Assembly: GCA_041397305.1 (NCBI GenBank)
Contig: JAWKWX010000016.1
Coordinates: 3,846 to 67,845 of the forward strand
DNA from: TMP-24 sp041397305
GTDB lineage: Bacteria > Pseudomonadota > Alphaproteobacteria > Rhodobacterales > Rhodobacteraceae
Direction: 5' to 3'
Length of the DNA: 64,000 bases
The translations under genes were made by a program, and so were the position numbers. The first letter of the stretch is position 1. Each line of letters starts with the position of its first letter. Shown here piece after piece: positions 1-9,017 of the stretch. Under the pieces are notes generated by a model. The model worked only from the letters and a program-made list of their open reading frames with translations, had not been told where the DNA came from and searched no databases.

Positions 1-115
1 CATAGGGGAAGAGAACCTCGACCGCCTCGAACCCGGCCGCCTTCGCCGCCGCGAACCGCTCCATCAGCGGAAGTTCGGTGAACAGCAGCGTGAGATTGGC
101 CGCGAAGGCGGGCAT
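1..115 (-). CDS. Hydroxypyruvate isomerase-like TIM-barrel protein, N-terminal 38 residues only
   Basis: The gene runs off the left edge of the window. The visible N-terminus reads MPAFAANLTLLFTELPLMER followed by FAAAKAAGFEAVEVLFPY, which matches the start of the hydroxypyruvate isomerase (Hyi/OtnI) branch of the AP-endonuclease-2-like TIM barrels: a first strand with FAANL, then an AGFEAVE helix-strand unit. Such enzymes interconvert hydroxypyruvate and tartronate semialdehyde in glyoxylate metabolism or isomerise related keto acids. Its ATG shares one base with the stop of the upstream DUF1285 gene (TGATG), so the two are translationally coupled. The exact substrate cannot be judged from this fragment. 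Confidence 0.7.
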   Translation of the reverse strand, partial: MPAFAANLTLLFTELPLMERFAAAKAAGFEAVEVLFPY

Positions 116-690
116 CAGGGCAGCTCGGCAGAGGGAATGACGGGGAAGAAGACGCCCGAGGACCAGAGGCCGAACCATTGCGTGCCCTCATGGTCTTCAT
201 GCACGCAGAGATCCACGATCCGGTAGAAGGTCTTGCGGTCAATCAGCGCCTCGAGATTGGCGCGGATATGGATATAGGGCGAGGGTTCGCCGGTTTCAGG
301 GTCGCGCACCACGCGGATCGGATGGTCAGGGCCTGCGATAGCCTCGTCGTCGACATGGGTGAAGAAGGTCAGGACCTGGTCGCGCCCCGTGCCCTCGATC
401 CGGAAATCATTGGCGACGAAAGGCGCATCCACCACCCGGATGCCGACCTTCTCGACCGGCGTGACCAGAAAATAACTGTCTCCGTCCTTGCGGATAATCG
501 AGGAGAAGAGCTTCACGAGCCCCATGCGCCCCATCGGCGTGCCGAGATACCACCAGGTCCCGTCGCGGCGGATTTCCATGTCGAGATCGCCGCAGAAGGG
601 CGGATTCCACAGATGTACCGGGGGCGGTCCCTTCTTTCCTGCGGCTTTTGCCGCGGCTGCGATATTTTCCGCCGAGGGCTTCACGATCAA
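115..690 (-). CDS. DUF1285 family protein
   Basis: A 191-residue soluble protein without signal peptide or membrane segment. The body from about residue 30 (CGDLDMEIRRDGTWWYLGTP) through SSIIRKDGDSYFLVTPVEKVGI and the DLCVHEDHEGTQWFGLWSSG end is the conserved pattern of DUF1285, a family common in Alpha- and Gammaproteobacteria. Its function is unestablished; known structures are small beta-rich folds. It is coupled to the downstream isomerase-like gene and diverges from the MoxR operon across about 80 bp. The first 25 residues are Lys/Ala/Pro rich and poorly conserved, so the start could be slightly internal. Confidence 0.8.
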   Translation of the reverse strand: MIVKPSAENIAAAAKAAGKKGPPPVHLWNPPFCGDLDMEIRRDGTWWYLGTPMGRMGLVKLFSSIIRKDGDSYFLVTPVEKVGIRVVDAPFVANDFRIEGTGRDQVLTFFTHVDDEAIAGPDHPIRVVRDPETGEPSPYIHIRANLEALIDRKTFYRIVDLCVHEDHEGTQWFGLWSSGVFFPVIPSAELP

Positions 691-773
691 GTGTCCTTAC
701 GGTTTTTCCCCATTGGTGTCAGGCGCATAATCTGCCTTTAATGTGCTACCTAGCAGGGAAGGACCCATCTGTC

Positions 774-1778
774 ATGGCTGAGGATAGCGCACTGGTCACA
801 GATATCGAGGCGCTTGGCGAACGGCTCGGTCAGGCGCGCGCCATGATCGCGCGGCGCTTCATCGGGCAGGAACGCGTGGTCGACCTCGCGCTGACCGCGC
901 TTCTGTGCGGCGGGCACGGGCTTCTGGTCGGCGTGCCGGGCCTTGGCAAGACGATGCTCGTCGATACGCTCGGCACCGTCATGGGGCTTTCGACCCAGCG
1001 CGTGCAGTTCACGCCCGACCTGATGCCCGCCGACATTCTCGGCTCCGAAGTGCTGGAAACGGCGAAGGACGGCAGCCGCGCCTTCCGCTTCATCGAAGGG
1101 CCGGTCTTCTGCCAGCTTCTGATGGCCGACGAGATCAACCGCGCCTCGCCCCGCACCCAGTCTGCCCTTCTGCAGGCGATGCAGGAACGACAGGTGACGG
1201 TGGCGGGTAGCCACCGGCCGCTCGGCCCGCCCTTCCACGTGCTCGCCACCCAGAACCCGATCGAACAGGAAGGCACCTATCCCTTGCCCGAGGCACAGCT
1301 CGACCGGTTCCTCGTGCAGATCGACGTCGATTATCCTGACCGTGAGACGGAACGGAATATCCTTCTGGCCACCACCGGGGCGGGGGAGGCGACCGCCTCG
1401 CAGGTCTTTGATGCGCCCGCGCTGATTGCCGCGCAGACGGTGCTCAGGCGGATGCCGGTGGGCGAGGGCGTGGTCGAGGCAATCCTCGATCTCGTGCGCG
1501 CCTGCCGCCCCGATGCTGCGGATGCGGGTCAGGCGGTGAAGGCCTCGGTCAGCTGGGGTCCGGGGCCGCGTGCGGCACAGGCGCTGATGCTTGCGGTCCG
1601 GGCGGCGGCGCTGCTTGACGGGCGGCTAGCGCCCTCGGTCGAGGATGTGGCATCGCTCGCAAGGCCGGTCCTCAGCCACCGGATGGCGCTGACCTTCGCG
1701 GCGCGGGCGCGGGGCGAAAGCCTTGGAAGCCTCATCGCCGATGTCGCGCGCGGCGCGCTGAAGCTGGACGCCGCATGA
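774..1778 (+). CDS. MoxR family AAA+ ATPase
   Basis: A 334-residue MoxR-type AAA+ ATPase. Walker A GVPGLGKT lies at residues 53-60, Walker B is in LLMADEINRASPRTQ, a sensor region is in LATQNPIEQEGTYPLPEAQLDRF, and the C-terminal lid domain follows. I chose the ATG at 774 because an AGGGAAGGA ribosome site sits just upstream and MoxR proteins start shortly before the helix ahead of FIGQE; an ATG at 741 would add 11 residues. MoxR ATPases act as chaperones that insert cofactors or assemble complexes with VWA-type partners. It is first of four genes joined by 4-base overlaps, which implies one assembly module. The client is unknown. Confidence 0.9.
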   Translation: MAEDSALVTDIEALGERLGQARAMIARRFIGQERVVDLALTALLCGGHGLLVGVPGLGKTMLVDTLGTVMGLSTQRVQFTPDLMPADILGSEVLETAKDGSRAFRFIEGPVFCQLLMADEINRASPRTQSALLQAMQERQVTVAGSHRPLGPPFHVLATQNPIEQEGTYPLPEAQLDRFLVQIDVDYPDRETERNILLATTGAGEATASQVFDAPALIAAQTVLRRMPVGEGVVEAILDLVRACRPDAADAGQAVKASVSWGPGPRAAQALMLAVRAAALLDGRLAPSVEDVASLARPVLSHRMALTFAARARGESLGSLIADVARGALKLDAA

Positions 1779-2668
1779 TTCCAGCAGGCCCAGCCGAGGC
1801 GGCGGGGCTCCGGCATGCGGCCGGCGGCCTGGCCGATGCCTTGCCGCCGCTTCTGGCGGAGGCAAGGCAACTGGCCGCGGCGATCCAGACCGGCGAACAT
1901 GGGCGGCGCCGGGCGGGCGTCGGCGACGAATTCTGGCAATATCGCGCCGCGCGGCCCGAGGATGAGGCGCGCCGCATCGACTGGCGCCGGTCGGCCCGGT
2001 CGGACCAGTTCTATGTGCGGGAAAAGGAATGGCAGGCGGCGCAATCGGTGCATCTCTGGGTGGACAGGTCGGCCTCGATGACTTTCCGCTCGGCCGAGCG
2101 CTGGCCGGAAAAGGGCGCGCGGGCGCGGGTGCTGGCGCTGGCGACCGCGATCCTTCTGGAACGGGCGGGCGAGCGGTTCGGCCTGGCCGATGACCGCGCA
2201 CCGCCGCGCGCGGGCCGGGCCCAGCTTGGCCGGGTGGCGGGCATCCTCGCAGGCGAGGCGCCGCTGGCAGAGGCCGAAGCGGCGGCAAGTTCCGCCACCC
2301 TCATGACCGGCGCGCGGGCGCTTTTCCTGTCGGATTTCTTCGGCGATCTCGATCGGCATTCCGATCTTGTCCTGGCAGCGGCGGGTCGGGGGGTCACCGG
2401 CGCGCTGATGCAGATCGTCGATCCGGCCGAGGAGGATTTCCCTTTCGCGGGTCGCACGATCTTTGAAATGATGAGCGGCGCGACACGGCATGAAACTCAG
2501 GAAGCGGGCGGTCTGCGCCGCCGCTATGTCGAACGGCTGGCCGAGCGGCGCGACCGTCTGCAGACATTGGCCGCGAAAGCGGGCTGGCAGTTCACCATCC
2601 ACCGGACCGACCAGCCGCCGATGGCCGCGCTGGTCTGGATACACACGATCCTCGGAGGCGCGCGGTGA
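1775..2668 (+). CDS. DUF58 domain-containing protein
   Basis: A 297-residue protein with the DUF58 signature G.GDEFWQYRAARPEDEARRIDWRRSARS then FYVREKEWQ at about residues 48-90, followed by a VWA-like stretch with WVDRSASM (a DxSxS-like metal site). DUF58 proteins are the routine partner of MoxR ATPases and are thought to be part of the complex remodelled by MoxR. No signal peptide is visible. Its ATG overlaps the moxR stop (ATGA) and its own stop overlaps the GTG of the next gene, so the stoichiometry is probably set by translational coupling. The role is inferred from family and operon only. Confidence 0.85.
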   Translation: MIPAGPAEAAGLRHAAGGLADALPPLLAEARQLAAAIQTGEHGRRRAGVGDEFWQYRAARPEDEARRIDWRRSARSDQFYVREKEWQAAQSVHLWVDRSASMTFRSAERWPEKGARARVLALATAILLERAGERFGLADDRAPPRAGRAQLGRVAGILAGEAPLAEAEAAASSATLMTGARALFLSDFFGDLDRHSDLVLAAAGRGVTGALMQIVDPAEEDFPFAGRTIFEMMSGATRHETQEAGGLRRRYVERLAERRDRLQTLAAKAGWQFTIHRTDQPPMAALVWIHTILGGAR

Positions 2669-5454
2669 CGCTTTTCGGCGGCATGATCGGCTTTACCACG
2701 CCCTGGCTTCTCTGGGCGCTCGCGGCGCTGCCGGTGATCTGGATCCTTTTGCGCATCGTGCCGCCCGCGCCGATCCTCAGGCGCTTTCCGGGCATCGTCC
2801 TTCTCTTCGGCCTGAAGGACGAGGACAGCGCCGCGGCGCGCACGCCGCCCCTCTTGCTTCTCATCCGGCTCGCGCTGATCGCCGCCGCGATCCTCGCCTT
2901 TGCCGGTCCGGTCCTGAACCCTGCGGCCAGGACCGAAGGTCGCGGGCCGCTTTTGATCATTGCCGATGCAAGCTGGGCCGACGCCGCCGACTGGCCCGCA
3001 CGGCGCGCCCGGCTTGGCACCGCGCTGGCCGAGGCGCGGCGGACCGGCCGCGCCGTGGCCTTCCTGAACCTCTCCGACCCGGCACCGCCCGACATGACCT
3101 TTTCCGATGGCGCGGCCCTTGTGGCGCGGCTTGCCGCACTCGATCCCGCGGCCTGGGAGCCATCGGCCTTGCGCATGAAAGAAATCGCCCTCGGCCTTCC
3201 GGCGGACGCGTTCGACACACTGTGGCTGTCGGACGGGCTGAACCGGGACGGCAAGGCAGAGCTCGCCGGGGCGCTCGCCGCGCGCGGCACGCTTCAGGTG
3301 ATCGAAAGCTCGCGCGGCGCCCGGGCCCTGGGCGAGATGCGGCTTCTGGACGGCAAGGTGACAGCCAAGCTTTTCCACCCGCTTCCCGGCGGAACGCCGC
3401 AGGCGGTGGTGATCGCCAAGGGTCTCGACCCGGCCGGGATCGAACGGGAACTGGCACGCACCACGGTCGCGCTGACGCCCGGCGAGGCGATCGAGGATGC
3501 GGCCTTCGAGTTGCCCTCGGAGCTGCGCAATCGGGTCACGCGGCTTGAGATCGAGGGCGAGGCGTCGGCGGGCGCGGTGCTTCTGGCAGATGACGCGCTG
3601 AAGCGCCGCAAGGTGGCACTGGTCGTCTCGGGGACGCCGCAGGAGGGATTGGAACTCCTGTCGCCGCTCCATTATCTGCGCAAGGCGCTCGCGCCGAATG
3701 TCGATCTGGTGGAGGGCACGCTTGCCGACGTTCTGCCCGCCGCGCCCGAAGTGATCGTGATGGCCGATGTCGCGCGTCTGCCAGGCGAGGATGCCGACCG
3801 GCTGGCGGAATGGGTGGAAGGGGGCGGCCTGCTGGTGCGCTTCGCGGGTCCGCGCCTTGCCGCTGCCGTGGGCCTGGACGGGATGCGTGACCCGCTTCTG
3901 CCGGTGACCCTGCGCCCCGGTGGCCGGTCGGTCGGCGGCACGATGAGCTGGGGCGCGCCGCGCACGGTCGCGCCCTTCGCCGAGGGCTCGCCCTTTGCGG
4001 GGCTTCAGGTGCCCGACGAGGTGAAGGTGACCGCGCAGGTTCTGGCGGAGCCCTCGCCCGACCTCGCGGGCAAAGTGCTGGCCTCGCTCGACGACGGCAC
4101 GCCGTTGGTGACGCGCGCCGCTCTTGGCGACGGGCAGGTGGTGCTGTTCCATGTCACCGCCAATGCCGAATGGTCGGGCCTGCCGCTTTCGGGTCTTTTC
4201 GTGTCGATGCTCGACCGGCTGGCGATATCGAGCCAGCCGAACCGCCCGGCGGAGAAGGATATGGCGGGCACCGTCTGGCAGGCGGCGCGGGTGATGGATG
4301 CCTACGGCGCACTTGCCCCCGCCGAGGATATCGGCGGCGTGCCGGGGGCGCGGCTGGCCGAGAATGTCGCGGCGCCAGACATGCCCCCGGGTCTTTACCA
4401 GAGCGACGAGCGGAGCTTCGCGCTGAACGTCCTCGTGCCCGGCCGGACGCTCGCCGCAGCCCGCTGGCCCGCCGGAACGGTGATCGCGGGGTTGGACCGG
4501 GCCGAGGAAAGGCCGTTGAAGGGCTGGGTCCTGTCTCTGGCGTTGCTGCTGATGCTCGCAGATGTATTGGCAACCCTGATCCTGACGGGGCGCCTCGGCG
4601 CGCCGCGGCGGGTGCCGGTGGCCCTGCTGGCGGCCGTGGTCAGCGGCGCGGCGCTTGTGGGCCTTTTTGACGGTGCGGCACGGGCCGCCGAAACCGACGA
4701 GGCGCGACTTCTGGAAGCAGCAGGTGGCATGGTGCTTGGCCATGTGCTGACAGGTGATGCGCGCCTGGACGAAATGGCACATGCCGGGCTCGTCGGCCTG
4801 TCGGCCATCCTCACCCAGCGCACGTCGGTCGAACCCGGCGCGCCGATGGCGGTCGATCTGGAGAAGGACGACCTGTCGGTCTTCACCTTCCTCTACTGGC
4901 CGATCTCGCTGAACCAGCCCGCACCATCGGTTGAGGCCTATCACAGGCTGAACCGCTTCCTGCAGACCGGCGGCATGATCCTGTTCGACACGCGCGACGC
5001 CGATGTCGCGGGCGGCGGCGCGCCGACGCCCGAGGGGCGACGGCTGCAGGAGCTGGCGGCGCTTCTGGATGTGCCACCGCTGGAGGTCCTGCCGAAGGAC
5101 CATGTGCTGACCCGCAGTTTCTACCTTCTGCAGGACTTCCCCGGCCGCTACGCCTCGCGTGCTGTCTGGGTCGAGGCGGCGCCTCCCGATGCCGAACAGG
5201 CCGAGGGCGTTCCCTTCCGCAATCTCAATGATGGCGTCAGCCCGGTGGTGATCGGCGGCAATGACTGGGCATCGGCCTGGGCGATCGATGACCACGGCAA
5301 TCCGCTCTATCCGGTCGGGCGCGGGCTTGCGGGCGACCGCCAGCGCGAGATCGCCTACCGGTTCGGGATCAACCTCGTGATGTATGTGCTGACCGGCAAC
5401 TACAAATCCGATCAGGTCCATGTCCCGGCACTTCTGGAAAGGCTGGGGCAATGA
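2665..5454 (+). CDS. BatA-like N-terminal domain plus DUF4159 membrane protein
   Basis: A 929-residue protein starting at a GTG that overlaps the DUF58 stop. The N-terminus (GFTTPWLLWALAALPVIWILLRIVPP) is the BatA N-terminal membrane anchor, with a second hydrophobic segment near residue 65 (LLLLIRLALIAAAILAFAGP). The middle is a long extracytoplasmic region with a Rossmann-like section, then transmembrane segments near residues 615-675. The last 240 residues hold the DUF4159 domain (VFTFLYWPISLNQPAPS...GGMILFDTRDAD), which resembles class I glutamine amidotransferase folds. Known Rhodobacterales MoxR operons carry the same architecture. Function is unknown; it is likely the membrane platform of the module. 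Confidence 0.8.
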   Translation: MTLFGGMIGFTTPWLLWALAALPVIWILLRIVPPAPILRRFPGIVLLFGLKDEDSAAARTPPLLLLIRLALIAAAILAFAGPVLNPAARTEGRGPLLIIADASWADAADWPARRARLGTALAEARRTGRAVAFLNLSDPAPPDMTFSDGAALVARLAALDPAAWEPSALRMKEIALGLPADAFDTLWLSDGLNRDGKAELAGALAARGTLQVIESSRGARALGEMRLLDGKVTAKLFHPLPGGTPQAVVIAKGLDPAGIERELARTTVALTPGEAIEDAAFELPSELRNRVTRLEIEGEASAGAVLLADDALKRRKVALVVSGTPQEGLELLSPLHYLRKALAPNVDLVEGTLADVLPAAPEVIVMADVARLPGEDADRLAEWVEGGGLLVRFAGPRLAAAVGLDGMRDPLLPVTLRPGGRSVGGTMSWGAPRTVAPFAEGSPFAGLQVPDEVKVTAQVLAEPSPDLAGKVLASLDDGTPLVTRAALGDGQVVLFHVTANAEWSGLPLSGLFVSMLDRLAISSQPNRPAEKDMAGTVWQAARVMDAYGALAPAEDIGGVPGARLAENVAAPDMPPGLYQSDERSFALNVLVPGRTLAAARWPAGTVIAGLDRAEERPLKGWVLSLALLLMLADVLATLILTGRLGAPRRVPVALLAAVVSGAALVGLFDGAARAAETDEARLLEAAGGMVLGHVLTGDARLDEMAHAGLVGLSAILTQRTSVEPGAPMAVDLEKDDLSVFTFLYWPISLNQPAPSVEAYHRLNRFLQTGGMILFDTRDADVAGGGAPTPEGRRLQELAALLDVPPLEVLPKDHVLTRSFYLLQDFPGRYASRAVWVEAAPPDAEQAEGVPFRNLNDGVSPVVIGGNDWASAWAIDDHGNPLYPVGRGLAGDRQREIAYRFGINLVMYVLTGNYKSDQVHVPALLERLGQ

Positions 5455-7556
5455 ACGGTCTCGACCTGGGCCAGCTGACCTTTGCGCCGCTGCTGCCGCT
5501 GCCGATCCTTCTTGTGCTGGCTGCCCTGGCGATCCTGGCTGTCGCGCTCTCCGGCTGGCGGGGCCTTCGGGGGACGATCCTGCGATGCCTCGCGGCGGCG
5601 GCGTTCCTTGCGGCGCTCGCAGGGCCCGCGCTCAAGTTCGAGACGCGCGAGAAGCTCGACGATATCGTGCTGGTGGTCACCGACCGCACGGCGAGCCAGG
5701 GGTTGAAAGACCGGGCGGCAGAGGCCGAGGTGGCGCTTGCCAAGGTGACGGCGGAACTTGGCGCCATGCCCGATGTCGATATCCGCCGGATCGAGGTGCC
5801 TGACGCCGAAGCGGAAGGCGGAACGCTGATGAGGACCGCGCTGGCGCGGGCGCTGGCGGAGGAGCCGCAATCGCGCATCGCCGGGGCGATCCTGATCACC
5901 GACGGGCAGATCCACGATCCCGATCTGGCGGTCAGCCTGCCGGCACCGCTCAATGTGCTGCTGACCGGGAGCAAACGAGATTGGGACCGGCGGCTGAAGA
6001 TCACCGAAGCGCCCGCCTTCGGCATCATCGGCGAGGAAAGCGTGATCGGCCTCAGGGTAGAGGAGCAGGGCGCGATGCCCGCCGCCGAGGCCGGGCGACC
6101 GGTTTCGATCGCCATTTCTGTCGATGGCGGGCCTGCGGCTTCCTACGACATTCCGGTCAACACCGACCTCGAACTGCCCTTGACGCTCGATCATGCGGGC
6201 CAGAACATCGTGCAACTGACCGTCGCCGCCAGCCCCGGCGAGCTGACCGAGCGCAACAATGCCGCCGTGGTGCAGGTGAACGGCGTACGCGACCGGCTGA
6301 GGGTGCTGCTGATTTCCGGCGAACCCTATGCGGGCGAGCGCACCTGGCGGAACCTCCTGAAATCCGACAGCGCGGTCGATCTGGTGCATTTCACCATCCT
6401 GCGCCCGCCGGAAAAGGAAGATGGCGTGCCGGTCGAGGAACTGGCGCTGATCGCCTTTCCCACGCGCGAACTCTTCGTCGACAAGATCGACGAATTCGAC
6501 CTGATCATCTTCGACCGCTATCCTTTGCGCGGCATCCTGCCCGCGCAATATCTCGACAATATCCGCTCCTATGTCCTGAATGGCGGCGCGGTGCTGGTGG
6601 CGGCGGGGGCGGATTATGCCTCGGTCGAGAGCATCTACTACTCGGCTCTGGGCGACATCATGCCTGCCGCGCCCACGACGCGGGTGCTGGAGGGGCCTTA
6701 CCTGCCGAAGCTCTCTGACCTTGGCAGGCGCCATCCGGTGACCGACGGGCTGGAGGAGGTCTGGGCCAAGGACCGTCCGCCGGGCGGCGAGGGGCCATGG
6801 GGCCGCTGGCTGCGGTATGTCGAGGTGCGCCATGCACGCGGTCAGGTGCTGATGGAGGGGCCGGACGGCAAGCCGCTTCTGGTCGTGGACCGGGCGGGCG
6901 AGGGCCGTGTGGCACTTCTGGCGTCGGATCAGGCCTGGCTCTGGACGCGCGGGTTCGAGGGCGGCGGTCCGCAACAGGAATTGCTGCGCCGTCTTGCCCA
7001 TTGGGCGATGAAGGAACCGGACCTTGAGGAAGAGGCCCTGACCGCGACGGTGAGGGGTGCTGATGTCACGATCGAGCGGCGCACGATGGAACCCGGGGGC
7101 CAGCATGTGGCCAAGGTGACCGGTCCGGACGGAAAGACGGCCTATGTGCCGCTGGCCGAGGTGAAGCCGGGGCTTTATGCCAAGCTCTGGGCGCCGCCCG
7201 CGCCGGGCCTCTACCGCATCGTCGAGGGCGATCTGGAACGGGTCTTCGCGCTTGGCTCGGCCAGCCCGCGCGAGTTCGAGGCGGCGGTGGCGAGCGGCGA
7301 TCTTCTGGCACCCCTCGCCGAGGCGACCGGCGGCGGTGTCACACGGATAGAAGACGGGCTGCCGGATGTGCGCGCCGTCCGCGCCGGGCGCCCGGCCATC
7401 GGGCGCGGCTGGATCGGCATCACCCCGCGCGAGGCCTACCGGACCGTCGACCTGAAACTGCAGCCCTTCATGCCAGACTGGGCCTGGCTTCTGCTCGGCG
7501 CCGGTCTCATGCTCATGGCCTGGCTGAGCGAAGGCCAGAGGCGGCGTGCGGGTTGA
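5451..7556 (+). CDS. Membrane-anchored protein, last gene of the MoxR operon
   Basis: A 701-residue protein with two N-terminal hydrophobic helices (about residues 15-35 and 45-65) and one at the C-terminus (WAWLLLGAGLMLMAWLSEG). Between them lies a large extracytoplasmic region with a VWA-like start (LVVTDRTASQGL, a degenerate metal site) and a glutamine-amidotransferase-like section (EFDLIIFDRYPLRGIL...GGAVLVAAGADYAS). The ATG overlaps the previous stop (ATGA). It has no assigned name that I recognise, but such proteins close MoxR-DUF58-DUF4159 operons in Rhodobacterales. I infer that it pairs with the preceding protein in the membrane. Confidence 0.7.
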   Translation: MNGLDLGQLTFAPLLPLPILLVLAALAILAVALSGWRGLRGTILRCLAAAAFLAALAGPALKFETREKLDDIVLVVTDRTASQGLKDRAAEAEVALAKVTAELGAMPDVDIRRIEVPDAEAEGGTLMRTALARALAEEPQSRIAGAILITDGQIHDPDLAVSLPAPLNVLLTGSKRDWDRRLKITEAPAFGIIGEESVIGLRVEEQGAMPAAEAGRPVSIAISVDGGPAASYDIPVNTDLELPLTLDHAGQNIVQLTVAASPGELTERNNAAVVQVNGVRDRLRVLLISGEPYAGERTWRNLLKSDSAVDLVHFTILRPPEKEDGVPVEELALIAFPTRELFVDKIDEFDLIIFDRYPLRGILPAQYLDNIRSYVLNGGAVLVAAGADYASVESIYYSALGDIMPAAPTTRVLEGPYLPKLSDLGRRHPVTDGLEEVWAKDRPPGGEGPWGRWLRYVEVRHARGQVLMEGPDGKPLLVVDRAGEGRVALLASDQAWLWTRGFEGGGPQQELLRRLAHWAMKEPDLEEEALTATVRGADVTIERRTMEPGGQHVAKVTGPDGKTAYVPLAEVKPGLYAKLWAPPAPGLYRIVEGDLERVFALGSASPREFEAAVASGDLLAPLAEATGGGVTRIEDGLPDVRAVRAGRPAIGRGWIGITPREAYRTVDLKLQPFMPDWAWLLLGAGLMLMAWLSEGQRRRAG

Positions 7557-7569
7557 CCGCGCTTCGGCG

Positions 7570-8961
7570 TCACCCTTTGTGGGAGAACCTTTCGAAGTCG
7601 GCCGCCTTCACATAGCGCGCACCCTGCGTCTGCATCCGGAAGAAGTGGCCCGCATCCGCCGCTTGCCCCGTCATTTTCAGATAGGGGCGCATGTCGGAGA
7701 TCGAGGTATAGTCCCAGAGGACCTTGCCCGTCGCCACATCGACTTCGTACACCACGCCTTCAAGGGTGGAGGCGACGAGCATTCGACGCCCATCGTCCGA
7801 AAAGTTGATCTGGCCCTGCGCGGTCGAACTCAGGTCCCAGCCTGCCGCAGCTTCGATTGTCGGAAAGATCGTGTCGCTGTTCTCGGTTTCGGGATCGATC
7901 CGCAGCACGCGACTGCCGCCTGGCGTGTCATGCGAACCGAGATTGTCAAAGACAGCGAAGCTGCCGTCGGGCAGCACATGCGGGCTGTGCTGGGCGACCA
8001 TCGGCCCGGCTGTCACATGTTTGATTTCGCCGGTTACCGCATCCATGACCACAAGCGACGATGACGAGCGGAGCGAGACGAGAAGGTCGCCCGCGCGCCC
8101 TTCCGGCAATCTCTCGGCTGCCTGTGGCGTCAGAAGGGCAATGCCGTTCACATGATAGGGATCGCAGTCGGTCCGGACTGAATAGGCAAGGCCCTGCATG
8201 TCCGACTCGACGATCGTGTCCGTCATCCAGAACCGGTGCAGTTCCGTCCCGTCCGGCGCGAGAATCTGAACGCCTTCCCCGAAGATCGCGCCGCCCTTGC
8301 AGTCGATGGGCTCGGCCGTTTCCGCGACATGGGTCTCGTTGCGGATGATGCGCGAAATGGGCACGTAGATGCGCCCGTCCGCGCCAACAGTCGGCCAGTG
8401 ATGGCTGTTGTCCATCCTTTGCCACAGAAGCTTGCCGCCCCAGTCGAACTTGGCTATCCCCACCTGATAGGGAAAGATGTTGCGGCCCTGGAAAACAACG
8501 ATCAGATTGCCCTCGCCGTCGATGTCGACCCCTTGAACGTTCATGTTCAGCGGGTCGGGCTGGCCGGTGAAGTTCACGAATTTCTCGGGCGTGAACAAGG
8601 CCGCCGGGTCCGCTTCCCAGCTGTGCAGCACCTGCCCGTCCCGGTCCATGATCATCGCCATGCAGCCGAAGGACGCGCAGATATCCTGCCGTTCGAAGAA
8701 TCCTCCCGTCATCAGGATCAGATCGTCCGAACCGCCCGGCGCAAGCGTCCGGGCCGGCGACGGGCCGGTCGCATCGGGTACCGGCGCGATCACGTGCTGG
8801 GGAAGGCGGGCCTCTTCCATCTTCTTCCAGGCATCGATGCCGATCAGGACATGCTGGACATACCGGTAGGGAAAGACCTGTTTGGTCACGGCGACAACGC
8901 CCCAGACGAAGGCGAGAAAGCAGAGACCCAGAACGAAGAGGGACCTGGAAAGGAACGCCAT
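7570..8961 (-). CDS. Arylsulfotransferase (ASST)-family membrane-anchored protein
   Basis: A 463-residue protein that begins with an uncleaved-looking hydrophobic segment (SLFVLGLCFLAFVWGVVAV, residues 6-24), so the rest probably faces the periplasm. The body is a beta-propeller-like chain: LILMTGGFF, VLHSWEADP, MNVQGVDIDGEGNLIVVFQ, HHWPTVGADGRIYVP, HVLPDGSFAVFDN and VVYEVDVATGKVLWDY. This is the pattern of the arylsulfotransferase_2/PQQ-like propellers. The open frame extends upstream without an initiation signal; the ATG at 8961 precedes the membrane anchor and is preferred. True sulfotransferase activity is unproven; a binding or scaffolding role is equally possible. The upstream gene is the DUF599 protein on the same strand. 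Confidence 0.75.
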   Translation of the reverse strand: MAFLSRSLFVLGLCFLAFVWGVVAVTKQVFPYRYVQHVLIGIDAWKKMEEARLPQHVIAPVPDATGPSPARTLAPGGSDDLILMTGGFFERQDICASFGCMAMIMDRDGQVLHSWEADPAALFTPEKFVNFTGQPDPLNMNVQGVDIDGEGNLIVVFQGRNIFPYQVGIAKFDWGGKLLWQRMDNSHHWPTVGADGRIYVPISRIIRNETHVAETAEPIDCKGGAIFGEGVQILAPDGTELHRFWMTDTIVESDMQGLAYSVRTDCDPYHVNGIALLTPQAAERLPEGRAGDLLVSLRSSSSLVVMDAVTGEIKHVTAGPMVAQHSPHVLPDGSFAVFDNLGSHDTPGGSRVLRIDPETENSDTIFPTIEAAAGWDLSSTAQGQINFSDDGRRMLVASTLEGVVYEVDVATGKVLWDYTSISDMRPYLKMTGQAADAGHFFRMQTQGARYVKAADFERFSHKG

Positions 8962-9017
8962 GACGTCCACCTGGTTGCGCAGCGCAATAGTGCCGCGTCC
9001 GCGCAGGTTCGCAAGTC

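Noticed and set aside
2524..5451. A 975-codon open frame on the minus strand opposite the BatA/DUF4159 gene
   Set aside because: Arg/His/Gln-rich with no family pattern; it is the antisense shadow of a high-GC gene whose forward frame has domains and coupled starts.
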